12,172 nucleotides of DNA, from contig JAZOTD010000034.1 in assembly GCA_045657465.1 (NCBI GenBank), positions 1 through 12,172 on the forward strand, written 5' to 3'. Both the position numbers and the translations under genes were made by a program. Numbering within the stretch: position 1 is the first letter of the stretch; the number at the start of each line of letters is the position of its first letter. The notes under the pieces are model-generated. The model searched no databases. It saw nothing but the letters and a program-made list of their open reading frames with translations, and was not told the origin of the DNA. This document shows, piece after piece, positions 6,326-12,172 of the stretch. The DNA comes from RGIG1681 sp045657465 (GTDB lineage Bacteria; Bacillota; Clostridia; Christensenellales; UBA1242).

Positions 6326-7518
6326 TGGCTAAACGAAAAATAAACAAAGCAAAAACCTCTTTCCTTTCAATCTTTTCACTTTTAATAGGACTTGTTGTAG
6401 GTTTTGTATTAAATATATATCTAGCACTACCAAACTCTTATGAAATTCCAGAAAACATTTCTTCATCACAAACAAGTGTTGCCGTGGCTGGTGAAATTGA
6501 TGTCGATATCGTAAAATCTAAAGACTTGTCAATTCACTTTTTAGAATTTGGAAACAAATACACTGGCGACTGTTCTCTTATAAAAGTTGGAGACGTTGAA
6601 ATGTTGATTGATGCTGGTTCAAAAGCAAGTAGCATTCCAGCAATCAAAGCTTATCTTGACACCTATGTCGTAGGAGCTCTTGACTATGTGGTTGTCACCC
6701 ACGCTCATGAAGACCACTATGCAGGATTTGCAACCAATGAAACCACTGAAAGTCTTTTTGACTTATATAATGTTTCAAACATTATTGACTTTGGCGCCGG
6801 CACAAACAAAACCACATCAAACAAAATGTATGCCAACTACATTCGTGAACGTGAAGCAGAAAAAACTGCAGGGGCAAACTATTTTGAGGCTGTTGATTTC
6901 ACAAATGGCACACATGAACAAACCTTTGAACTTAAAGCCGGTTCTGGGGTTTATGTGCAAATGCTCTATCATAAATATTTAGGAAAAACAAACACAGCAC
7001 ACACTGAAAATGATTATTCAGTATGCTTGCAAATTGTTCAAGGAACAAAGAAATATCTTTTCACTGGCGACCTTGAAAAAGACGGCGAAGAATCACTCGT
7101 TGCAGAAAATGAACCTGGTAGAAAAAATGCTGGCATGCTTTCACAAGTCGAACTTTACAAAGCAGGACACCACGGATCAAAAACTTCTTCTTCAAAAGCA
7201 CTTTTAGATGTGATTAAACCAAAAGTTGTTTGCGTTTGCTGTTGTGCAGGTAGCAGTGAATACACTTCAAAAAATGAAAACCAATTTCCAACACAACAAT
7301 TCATTGACAGGGTTTCAGTTCACACAAAACAAATATTTGTAACCACACTTTGCATTGACTACAAATCAAACAAATTTGAATCATTTAACGGAAACATTGT
7401 TGTTTGTTCAAACCTTGATGAAACAGTTTCAGTTTATTGCTCAAACAACATAACCTATCTCAAAGACACAGCCTGGTTCAAGGCAAATCGAACGCTGCCA
7501 CAAGGCGCGATAGCATAA
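6325..7518 (+). CDS. Membrane-anchored ComEC-like metallo-beta-lactamase-fold hydrolase
   Basis: This encodes a 397-residue protein with a basic N-terminus and one membrane helix (about 12-34) that should place the catalytic domain outside the cell. The MBL fold starts near residue 68 (LSIHFLEFGNKYTGDCSLI, then MLIDAG). Metal-site motifs are intact: THAHEDH (H126, H128, D130, H131), FTGDLEKDGE (D249) and KAGHHGSKTS (H282, H283). The order and the GHHGS ending match the ComEC/Rec2 C-terminal hydrolase domain and its stand-alone relatives, which are candidate nucleases or phosphodiesterases. None of the ComEC channel helices are present, so this is not the DNA uptake pore. CVCCC (303-307) is unusual for an exported protein. 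GGGAGG lies seven to eight bases before the ATG, which overlaps the preceding stop. The substrate is not known. Confidence 0.87.
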   Translation: MAKRKINKAKTSFLSIFSLLIGLVVGFVLNIYLALPNSYEIPENISSSQTSVAVAGEIDVDIVKSKDLSIHFLEFGNKYTGDCSLIKVGDVEMLIDAGSKASSIPAIKAYLDTYVVGALDYVVVTHAHEDHYAGFATNETTESLFDLYNVSNIIDFGAGTNKTTSNKMYANYIREREAEKTAGANYFEAVDFTNGTHEQTFELKAGSGVYVQMLYHKYLGKTNTAHTENDYSVCLQIVQGTKKYLFTGDLEKDGEESLVAENEPGRKNAGMLSQVELYKAGHHGSKTSSSKALLDVIKPKVVCVCCCAGSSEYTSKNENQFPTQQFIDRVSVHTKQIFVTTLCIDYKSNKFESFNGNIVVCSNLDETVSVYCSNNITYLKDTAWFKANRTLPQGAIA

Positions 7519-7548
7519 AAAAAGAGAGAATTTAATTCTCTCTTTTTT
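7517..7548. terminator. Bidirectional terminator between the MBL gene and the Nudix gene
   Basis: GAGAGAAT (7524-7531) pairs with ATTCTCTC (7535-7542) across a three-base loop, extended by an A-run (7517-7523) against a T-run (7543-7548). It is symmetric and serves both convergent genes, whose stops are 31 bases apart. Confidence 0.9.
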
Positions 7549-7549
7549 A

Positions 7550-8068
7550 TTAATCATTAATTGCGCCGTGAATGTTTTTTAGTTCAAATAATGCCATGAT
7601 AAATGGCTCTATGTATGGCACAAATTTGTTCTCTTTGAAAAGTTTTGCAATTTCTTCTTTGCTTGCCCATTTAAAATCTTGAACTTCAGCTTCTTGCATC
7701 ACAATATCTTTTAAATCAATGTCTTTTTCAATTAAATAATGGTCATCAAAACCATTGTCGAAATTAATGGTTAAATGTGGTCTCACACCTTCAAAACTAT
7801 ATTCAATGCCAAGTTCTTCAAGAAGTTCTCTGTGTGCACCCATTTGGCTTGTTTCACCAGCCACAACGCAACCACCAACAGAGATATCCCACAGGTTTGC
7901 CCAGTTTCGTTTTGTGCTTTGGCGTTGTTGAATAAGCATTTCGCCCTTGCTGTTAAAAATAGAAATGTGAACAACCATTCGGTTTTCACCTTTGCCTGGT
8001 TTTTGGCCTCGTTCGATAGTTTTTCCAAGTGGTTTTCTTGCATCGTCAAACAAATCAAATATTTCCAT
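7550..8068 (-). CDS. Nudix hydrolase (YfcD/IDI-like group)
   Basis: This encodes a 172-residue cytoplasmic Mg-dependent hydrolase acting on a nucleoside diphosphate linked to another moiety. The Nudix box GX5EX7REUXEEXGU is complete at residues 66-88 (E72, then RELLEELGI). The preceding MEIFDLFDDARKPLG and the VVHISIFNSKGEMLIQQR strand pattern resemble the YfcD-like group, which also looks like isopentenyl-diphosphate isomerase. The WDISVGG sequence before the box fits this group, but I see no basis to name the substrate. AAGGAG (8080-8075) lies six bases before the ATG and overlaps the stop of the sugar kinase gene; the genes are 11 bases apart, so they form an operon with the kinase first. 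Its own promoter is not needed or visible. Confidence 0.9.
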   Translation of the reverse strand: MEIFDLFDDARKPLGKTIERGQKPGKGENRMVVHISIFNSKGEMLIQQRQSTKRNWANLWDISVGGCVVAGETSQMGAHRELLEELGIEYSFEGVRPHLTINFDNGFDDHYLIEKDIDLKDIVMQEAEVQDFKWASKEEIAKLFKENKFVPYIEPFIMALFELKNIHGAIND

Positions 8069-8079
8069 AATTTTCTCCT

Positions 8080-9120
8080 TTATCTTTGAATTGAAGCATT
8101 TCCATTCGTGTTAATAAATTCTTGAACTTCACTTTCTGACAATGTTGACACATCACCATAAAGTGTGTGCGCCAAAATTGAAGTTGCCAAACCAAACTTA
8201 AGTGCATATTCAGGATTGTTAAAATCTTTAATCAGCCCATGAATAACACCTGATGCAAAAGCATCACCGGCACCAATGCGGTCATAGATTGCAAATCTAA
8301 TAGGCTGTTCGTTTTTATATTCCCCATTTTTGCAAACACAATACGACGACAATGAGTTTTCACTTGCAGTGTGCACAGTTCGTTCTGTTCCAAAAACATA
8401 TTCCACTTTTGATGATGCAATAAGTTTCTTTGAAAGCTCTATCTTTTTGGTTTTCACATCAACCGAGTCGTCATCAAGCGGAATCTCCAAAATCGTGTTC
8501 AAGTCAAAGTGATTTGCAAACAAAACATCAACATACGGAATCACTTTTTTGTAATGTGGTTTAGATTCTTCAATTGTCCAAAGTTTAGAGCGATAGTTAA
8601 AATCAAAAGAAACCATAACATTATATTTCTTGCAATATTCCAAACACTTAAATGCCGCCGCCCTAACCTTTTCGCCTAGTGCAAGAGTGATTCCTGACAA
8701 ATGGAACCATGACGCGTTTTTGAAAACACCATCATAGTCAATTTCATCTAATTCAATTCTAGTAACCGCTGAATGCTTTCTGTTATAAAGCACCTTTGAT
8801 GGTCTGCCACCAAAACCCGTTTCAACAAAATACATTCCAAGGTTTGTTGAACCACGAGCGATATTATCGGTTTTAACACCATGCTCTCTCAAATGACTAA
8901 TTGCAGAATCTCCCAACTGATTATCTGGAAGTTTTGTTAAAAATTCAGTTTTGTGACCAAGATGCGAAAGTGAAACCAAAACGTTAGCTTCACCACCACC
9001 ATAGTTTGCCACAAAGTTTTTTGCTTGTGAAATTGTGGTGTAATCTGGTGGAGTAAGCCTAAGCATTATTTCCCCAAACGCCACAATGTTTTTATTTTTA
9101 CTTGAAAGTGAGCTGTTCAT
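8080..9120 (-). CDS. kdgK: PfkB-family sugar kinase, 2-dehydro-3-deoxygluconokinase-like
   Basis: This encodes a 346-residue ribokinase-fold kinase. The early GEIMLRLTPP and GGGEANVLVSLSHLG (41-55) form the sugar-binding signature. The FDFNYRSKLW motif (172-181) and YNRKHSA (112-118) are typical of KDG kinases, which phosphorylate 2-keto-3-deoxygluconate to KDPG in hexuronate and Entner-Doudoroff catabolism. The ATP-site signature DRIGAGDAF (280-288) contains the catalytic base D286. The length is slightly above the typical 310-340 residues. No aldolase, isomerase or transporter of the pathway is nearby, so the sugar-acid assignment rests on motifs alone; another PfkB substrate is possible. 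The start has a purine-rich GGGAGAAGGGG upstream. It is first in a two-gene operon with the Nudix hydrolase and has a strong promoter. Confidence 0.82.
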   Translation of the reverse strand: MNSSLSSKNKNIVAFGEIMLRLTPPDYTTISQAKNFVANYGGGEANVLVSLSHLGHKTEFLTKLPDNQLGDSAISHLREHGVKTDNIARGSTNLGMYFVETGFGGRPSKVLYNRKHSAVTRIELDEIDYDGVFKNASWFHLSGITLALGEKVRAAAFKCLEYCKKYNVMVSFDFNYRSKLWTIEESKPHYKKVIPYVDVLFANHFDLNTILEIPLDDDSVDVKTKKIELSKKLIASSKVEYVFGTERTVHTASENSLSSYCVCKNGEYKNEQPIRFAIYDRIGAGDAFASGVIHGLIKDFNNPEYALKFGLATSILAHTLYGDVSTLSESEVQEFINTNGNASIQR

Positions 9121-9141
9121 AGACCCCTTCTCCCTATTTTA

Positions 9142-9170
9142 ATTGTATTACTTTTAATTTGCTTTATCAA
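9142..9170 (-). promoter_or_regulatory. Promoter of the kinase-Nudix operon
   Basis: Minus-strand TTGATA (9170-9165), 17 bases, then TACAAT (9147-9142), each one mismatch from consensus. The start would fall near 9135, giving a leader of about 15 bases that carries the ribosome binding site. Confidence 0.8.
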
Positions 9171-9212
9171 ATAAAATCTCAATATTTTCAACATTTTCTC
9201 GCCATAATCGTT

Positions 9213-9241
9213 TTGAAAATTTAATTTTTTAATGCTACAAT
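9213..9241 (+). promoter_or_regulatory. Promoter of the NMN adenylyltransferase gene
   Basis: TTGAAA (9213-9218), 17 bases, TACAAT (9236-9241), with an extended -10 TGC immediately upstream (9233-9235). Start expected near 9248, giving a leader of about 15 bases with AGGGAG at 9251-9256. Confidence 0.82.
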
Positions 9242-9262
9242 AAAATTACAAGGGAGCTGAAT

Positions 9263-9868
9263 ATGGAAAAATCACAAAAGATTGGAGTTTTTATCGCACG
9301 TTTTCAACCACTTCACAAGGCACATATGTATGTCATTGAAAAAGCACTCAAAGAGTGTGACAAAGTGGTCATTATGCTTGGTTCAAGCAACAAAGAAAAT
9401 ATGCCACGCAACCCATTTAATTTTAGACTAAGAAAAGAACTGCTCTCTGAATCACTGGGCAATGAACACGATATGACCAAGATTCAAATCTATCAATTCC
9501 CTGACTGGTCAGAAGAAAACCTAATAACCGACGATGCTGTTTGGGGACACTATCTTTATTACAATATCGTGTCTAGAATCAATCAAAAAAACTTCACACT
9601 CTATTATTCTGACAACCCAGAAATTGCAACCCGTTGGTTTGACGACGAAGTGAAAAAATATATATCATTTTGTTTTTTAAACCGTCAAAAAGTTTTTGAA
9701 GGCTTGTCTTCAACAAAAATTCGTGAGGCACTGCTCAGGTTTAACAAAGAAGACAAAAAATATCTCTATAAATTTTTGCCAGAAGCTGTTTTTGATAGAG
9801 TTGAAGAACTTCGAGAAATTTTAATCAAGGTTCACAACAACCCACGCAAAGATTTCACAATGAAATAA
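9263..9868 (+). CDS. Nicotinamide-nucleotide adenylyltransferase (NadM type)
   Basis: This 201-residue cytoplasmic nucleotidyltransferase probably joins NMN and ATP to form NAD. IGVFIARFQPLHKAHM at the N-terminus is the ATP-binding signature of the NadM/NadR group, with H18 and H21; the usual HxGH reads HKAH here (Ala20 for Gly). LGSSN (39-43), RNPFNFRLRKELL (49-61) and the SSTKIRE motif (149-155, the ISSTxIR signature) complete the active site. It is longer than archaeal NadM (about 170-180) but lacks the C-terminal Nudix domain of bifunctional NadM-Nudix enzymes. The bacterial NadD type is excluded by the RFQP signature. AGGGAG lies six bases before the ATG. It stands alone with its own promoter and terminator. 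Confidence 0.85.
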   Translation: MEKSQKIGVFIARFQPLHKAHMYVIEKALKECDKVVIMLGSSNKENMPRNPFNFRLRKELLSESLGNEHDMTKIQIYQFPDWSEENLITDDAVWGHYLYYNIVSRINQKNFTLYYSDNPEIATRWFDDEVKKYISFCFLNRQKVFEGLSSTKIREALLRFNKEDKKYLYKFLPEAVFDRVEELREILIKVHNNPRKDFTMK

Positions 9869-9870
9869 AC

Positions 9871-9898
9871 AAAACCACCAATTACTTGGTGGCTTTTT
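9871..9898. terminator. Bidirectional terminator between the adenylyltransferase gene and dtd
   Basis: CCACCAA (9875-9881) and TTGGTGG (9886-9892) pair across loop TTAC. The plus strand continues C then five T; the minus strand continues TTTTGTTT. It lies seven bases after the adenylyltransferase stop and about 40 bases beyond the dtd stop. Confidence 0.88.
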
Positions 9899-9931
9899 AT
9901 TTGACTGATCTTTCATAAATATAAGCAACAC

Positions 9932-10372
9932 TTATGCATTCTCTTCATAAACATACGTTCCAGGTCCGTCTGCAATCATTTCAATTTCCATATATGTTCT
10001 AAACGCACCTGTTGCAGTCTTGATTTCTTTTGCAAGTTCATGATGAAGTTCTTCATAAATTGGCTCGGCAACATCTGGCTTTGCTGAATAAATAAAGTCT
10101 GGACGATTCGTGCCTTTAAGGTTTGCATAAAGCGTAAAGTTCGACACTAGCATAATCTCTCCACCAATATCAAAAACACCTTTGTTAGTTTTTCCATTTT
10201 CATCATCAAAAATTCTAAGTTTTAAAATCTTGCTTGCCATTTTTTTTGCCACAGCTGGCGTGTCACTAACCGACACCCCAACAAGCACAAGCATTCCCTG
10301 CCCAATCTCACTATATTTCTTTCCTTCAGAATAAAGCACGGCTTTCTTTACTTTTTGCACAACGATTTTCAT
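9932..10372 (-). CDS. dtd: D-aminoacyl-tRNA deacylase
   Basis: DTD frees tRNAs mischarged with D-amino acids or glycine, acting in the cytoplasm as a homodimer. The 146-residue product has the family length and opening (MKIVVQKVKKAVLYSEG, EIGQGMLVLVGV). Start is the ATG at 10372, matching the family N-terminus; an in-frame Met 45 bases upstream would add an unrelated stretch that includes promoter sequence. The catalytic motif SQFTL appears as SNFTL (77-81), KGNRPxF as KGTNRPDF (86-93), TGxFGAxM as TGAFRTYM (121-128), and the Gly-cisPro motif GPVT as GPGT (136-139). Gly136, Pro137 and Thr80 are kept. These substitutions sit near the active site, so specificity may differ. The Shine-Dalgarno is weak (GAGTG). 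Confidence 0.92.
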   Translation of the reverse strand: MKIVVQKVKKAVLYSEGKKYSEIGQGMLVLVGVSVSDTPAVAKKMASKILKLRIFDDENGKTNKGVFDIGGEIMLVSNFTLYANLKGTNRPDFIYSAKPDVAEPIYEELHHELAKEIKTATGAFRTYMEIEMIADGPGTYVYEENA

Positions 10373-10399
10373 AAATTCACTCGCATTTTGTTTTTCTTT

Positions 10400-10427
10400 A
10401 TTATAGCAAAAACACATAAAATATCAA
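10400..10427 (-). promoter_or_regulatory. dtd promoter with extended -10
   Basis: Minus-strand TTGATA (10427-10422), 16 bases, then a perfect TATAAT (10405-10400) preceded by TGC. Start is expected near 10393, about 20 bases before the dtd ATG. Confidence 0.82.
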
Positions 10428-10460
10428 AAGAAATATTTTATGGTTTGTGTTTAAAATTTT

Positions 10461-10478
10461 TTGTCGAAGATTGTCGAT
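10461..10478 (+). promoter_or_regulatory. Tandem Spo0A-box-like sites between dtd and the surface protein gene
   Basis: TTGTCGAA (10461-10468) and TTGTCGAT (10471-10478) form a direct repeat with exactly 10-base periodicity. The first contains the full Spo0A core TGTCGAA and the second matches six of seven. Tandem 0A boxes one helical turn apart are the known arrangement for dimer binding. They lie about 35 bases upstream of both the dtd -35 (minus strand) and the surface-protein -35 (10504). That Spo0A binds here is inference. Confidence 0.5.
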
Positions 10479-10503
10479 TTTTTATCAAATATCACAAACT
10501 ATA

Positions 10504-10532
10504 TTTACATTTCAAATTCATAGTATTATAAT
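10504..10532 (+). promoter_or_regulatory. Sigma-A-type promoter of the surface protein gene
   Basis: TTTACA (10504-10509), 17 bases, TATAAT (10527-10532). Start near 10539, leader of about 45 bases with AGGGGG at 10571-10576. Confidence 0.82.
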
Positions 10533-10583
10533 GTAATTGACTATAAAATTTTTGCATAGATGTTATACATAGGGGGAATATAA

Positions 10584-12172
10584 ATGGACGAATTTAAAAC
10601 AGAATCTTCTGAAGAAGTTGAAATCAAAGAGGTTTCACTTGCAGACACATCAGAAGCTCCAAAAAAGAAAAAATCTATTGACTGGCTCAAAGTGGGTGTT
10701 GCAGGCACACTTGCATGTTCAGTTTTGTCATTAGGTCTTTCAACAGCTGCACTTGTTTCAAAAAATAAAAGTGACGACAACAAGAGCGGCCAATCATCAG
10801 ACTCAGTTAATCACGGCGCTGGAATTTCAGTGAGCAAGGATGGATATTTAGTGATTAATGGCAAAAAAACCAATATCAAAGCTGATGGAACAGCCAACGA
10901 TATCGTTGATGCTGAAATCATTCCACAAGACAAATGGGGCATCGCAACAACTATTCAATTTGTTTATAGTGATGGCATGGTTGTTGAAACAGAAGAGCAA
11001 ATCAATGTTTTGAGAGACAACTATTATGAAGTTGCAACTCTTGACGACCTTCAAACATTGCAATCTTATGGCGTTTCAAGAGTTAGACTTGCAAACTCTC
11101 TTAGCATTGCAACTCCACTCACCTTCAACACAAATCTTGAAATTGACTTAAACAGAAAAACATTGCTTTACACAGCAACAACTCCAATTAAGGTTAAACA
11201 CAACACAGCACTTAGAATCGACAACGGAAACCTTAACATTTCAACAACAAAAGGTCTCTTGCTTGAAGGTGCAAATTCAACTCTTGAAATTTTTGACACA
11301 AAAATTTCAGCAAACGGAATCGTTGCAGAAATAGCAGGAACAGAATCAAAACTTGAACTCGTAGATTCAAAAATCACAGCAAAAGAAAACAACAACTCAT
11401 CAATATTTAAAGTTTCTTCATCAAATGCAAAAATGATTGTTGAAGATACCCAAATTTCATGCAATAATCAAATGATTGAGTCAACCGCTAATGCAAATGT
11501 TGATTTGTCTGTAACAGATCTCACACTTGAAAGTGCTGACACAACTGTTTCTGGCGGAACATTTGCATACAACCCAATGGCTCTTGGCATTGTTGCTGAT
11601 GGATATCAAGTATTTAAAGTTAACAACACTTGGGTTGTTGAAGATTGCTTGGCAGATGTAATTATGGCAGCAGAAGCTGGCTCAACAATTGCTCTTGAAG
11701 CAGACACAACCATTCCAGCAACAATCAACATTGCAAAAGATATCACCATTAACCTTAATGGCTATGAAATCACAGCAAACACAAAAGCATTCAACATCAC
11801 AAATGGTGAAGTTGAAATCGACAACGGAACAATCAAAACAACAACCGCTCATGCGCTTTATGTAGACGCAACAGCAACTGGTGCAGACCTTACACTTCGT
11901 CTTGGTTCAAGCCTTGTTGTTAACTCAGACAACTGCTGCGTATTTATTAAAGGACCTGGTGCTAAACTTGAAACTGCTGCAACATTGTTCTCTAACGGAG
12001 AATTTGCTGCCCTTTCAGGCAACGGAAATGCAGGCAACGAAGTAGAAAGCATTTCAATCACTGGCGGAAGCATCACTCACACTAGCTACCTTGCAATCTA
12101 TGTTCCACAAACTGGTTCACTTAACATTTCTGGTGGTGAAATCACTGGAACAACTGCTCTTTATGTAAAGAG
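10584..12172 (+). CDS. Partial: large membrane-anchored beta-helix-like surface protein
   Basis: An open frame runs from ATG 10584 to the window edge (529 codons, no stop), with AGGGGG seven bases upstream. An acidic then lysine-rich cytoplasmic start (1-33, ending PKKKKS) precedes one membrane helix (about 35-59) and an Asp/Ser/Asn-rich linker. DGYLVINGKKTNIKADG (86-102) resembles a short module common on gut-bacterial surface proteins. From about 147 the sequence becomes short alternating strands with repeats like LRIDNGNLNIS, LELVDSKIT, VEIDNGTIKT and LNISGGEITG, consistent with a right-handed beta-helix (pectate-lyase-like or adhesin-like). SGGTFAYNP...VADGYQVFKVNNTWVV (about 324-352) closes one block and a second starts after it. 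No catalytic residues are recognisable. The likely role is adhesion or glycan binding. The codons are similar to the neighbours, with no sign of transfer. The C-terminus is not visible. Confidence 0.85.
   Translation, partial: MDEFKTESSEEVEIKEVSLADTSEAPKKKKSIDWLKVGVAGTLACSVLSLGLSTAALVSKNKSDDNKSGQSSDSVNHGAGISVSKDGYLVINGKKTNIKADGTANDIVDAEIIPQDKWGIATTIQFVYSDGMVVETEEQINVLRDNYYEVATLDDLQTLQSYGVSRVRLANSLSIATPLTFNTNLEIDLNRKTLLYTATTPIKVKHNTALRIDNGNLNISTTKGLLLEGANSTLEIFDTKISANGIVAEIAGTESKLELVDSKITAKENNNSSIFKVSSSNAKMIVEDTQISCNNQMIESTANANVDLSVTDLTLESADTTVSGGTFAYNPMALGIVADGYQVFKVNNTWVVEDCLADVIMAAEAGSTIALEADTTIPATINIAKDITINLNGYEITANTKAFNITNGEVEIDNGTIKTTTAHALYVDATATGADLTLRLGSSLVVNSDNCCVFIKGPGAKLETAATLFSNGEFAALSGNGNAGNEVESISITGGSITHTSYLAIYVPQTGSLNISGGEITGTTALYVK

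Noticed and set aside
6325..7518. Calling the MBL protein ComEC, the competence DNA channel
   Set aside because: It has one N-terminal helix and lacks the multi-helix competence domain; only the hydrolase domain is shared.
7783..8089. Open frames on both strands overlapping the Nudix gene
   Set aside because: The minus-strand frame and the plus-strand frame are shadows of the Nudix box region, which is fully accounted for by the frame with intact catalytic residues.
10541..12076. Minus-strand open frames opposite the surface protein gene
   Set aside because: They lack ribosome binding sites and recognisable domains, and lie antisense to a well-supported long gene with its own promoter.

Overview
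The window looks like chromosome from a low-GC Gram-positive (Bacillota) lineage, perhaps an uncultured gut-type Clostridia or related group. Supporting signs are strong AT richness, AGGAG-type ribosome binding sites, -35/-10 promoters with 16-17 base spacers, oligo-T intrinsic terminators, a lipobox lipoprotein, membrane-anchored surface proteins and tRNAs with encoded CCA. TGG is the Trp codon and there is no sign of recoding. All ten complete genes end in TAA. Taxonomy is inference; no marker gene here settles it.

Layout: bases 1-80 hold no gene I can support. A bidirectional terminator (81-112) closes a minus-strand gene for a zinc-ribbon/TIR/membrane protein with an LRR-like C-terminal tail (115-1971). 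Divergent from it is a seven-repeat Ig-like surface lipoprotein (2124-3914). It converges on dapB (3945-4604), with a shared terminator between them. Divergent from dapB, with almost no 5' leader on either side, is an N-formylglutamate amidohydrolase-like gene (4692-5336). A minus-strand tRNA-Met/tRNA-Glu unit follows (5414-5573) with its own promoter and terminator. Bases 5639-5767 are AT-rich and hold nothing I can identify.

Next is a translationally coupled pair (5831-7518): a membrane-anchored DUF5011-like Ig protein and a membrane-anchored ComEC-like metallo-beta-lactamase-fold hydrolase. Convergent to it is a two-gene minus-strand operon of a KDG-kinase-like PfkB sugar kinase (8080-9120) and a Nudix hydrolase (7550-8068). 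A NadM-type NMN adenylyltransferase (9263-9868) is divergent from the kinase and converges on dtd (9932-10372). The window ends inside a large plus-strand gene (10584 onward, no stop before the edge) for a membrane-anchored beta-helix-like surface protein. Its upstream region carries a good sigma-A-type promoter and a tandem pair of Spo0A-box-like sites.

How it fits together: housekeeping genes (lysine/cell-wall DapB, NAD synthesis, tRNA proofreading, two tRNAs, sugar-acid catabolism) are interleaved with four cell-surface genes and one TIR gene. No CRISPR, transposase, phage or integrase signal is visible. The strongest candidates for something new are the TIR protein, whose predicted topology is a Toll-like receptor turned round (TIR at the N-terminus inside, LRR-like tail outside), the tandem 0A-like boxes, and the Ig/MBL surface operon.
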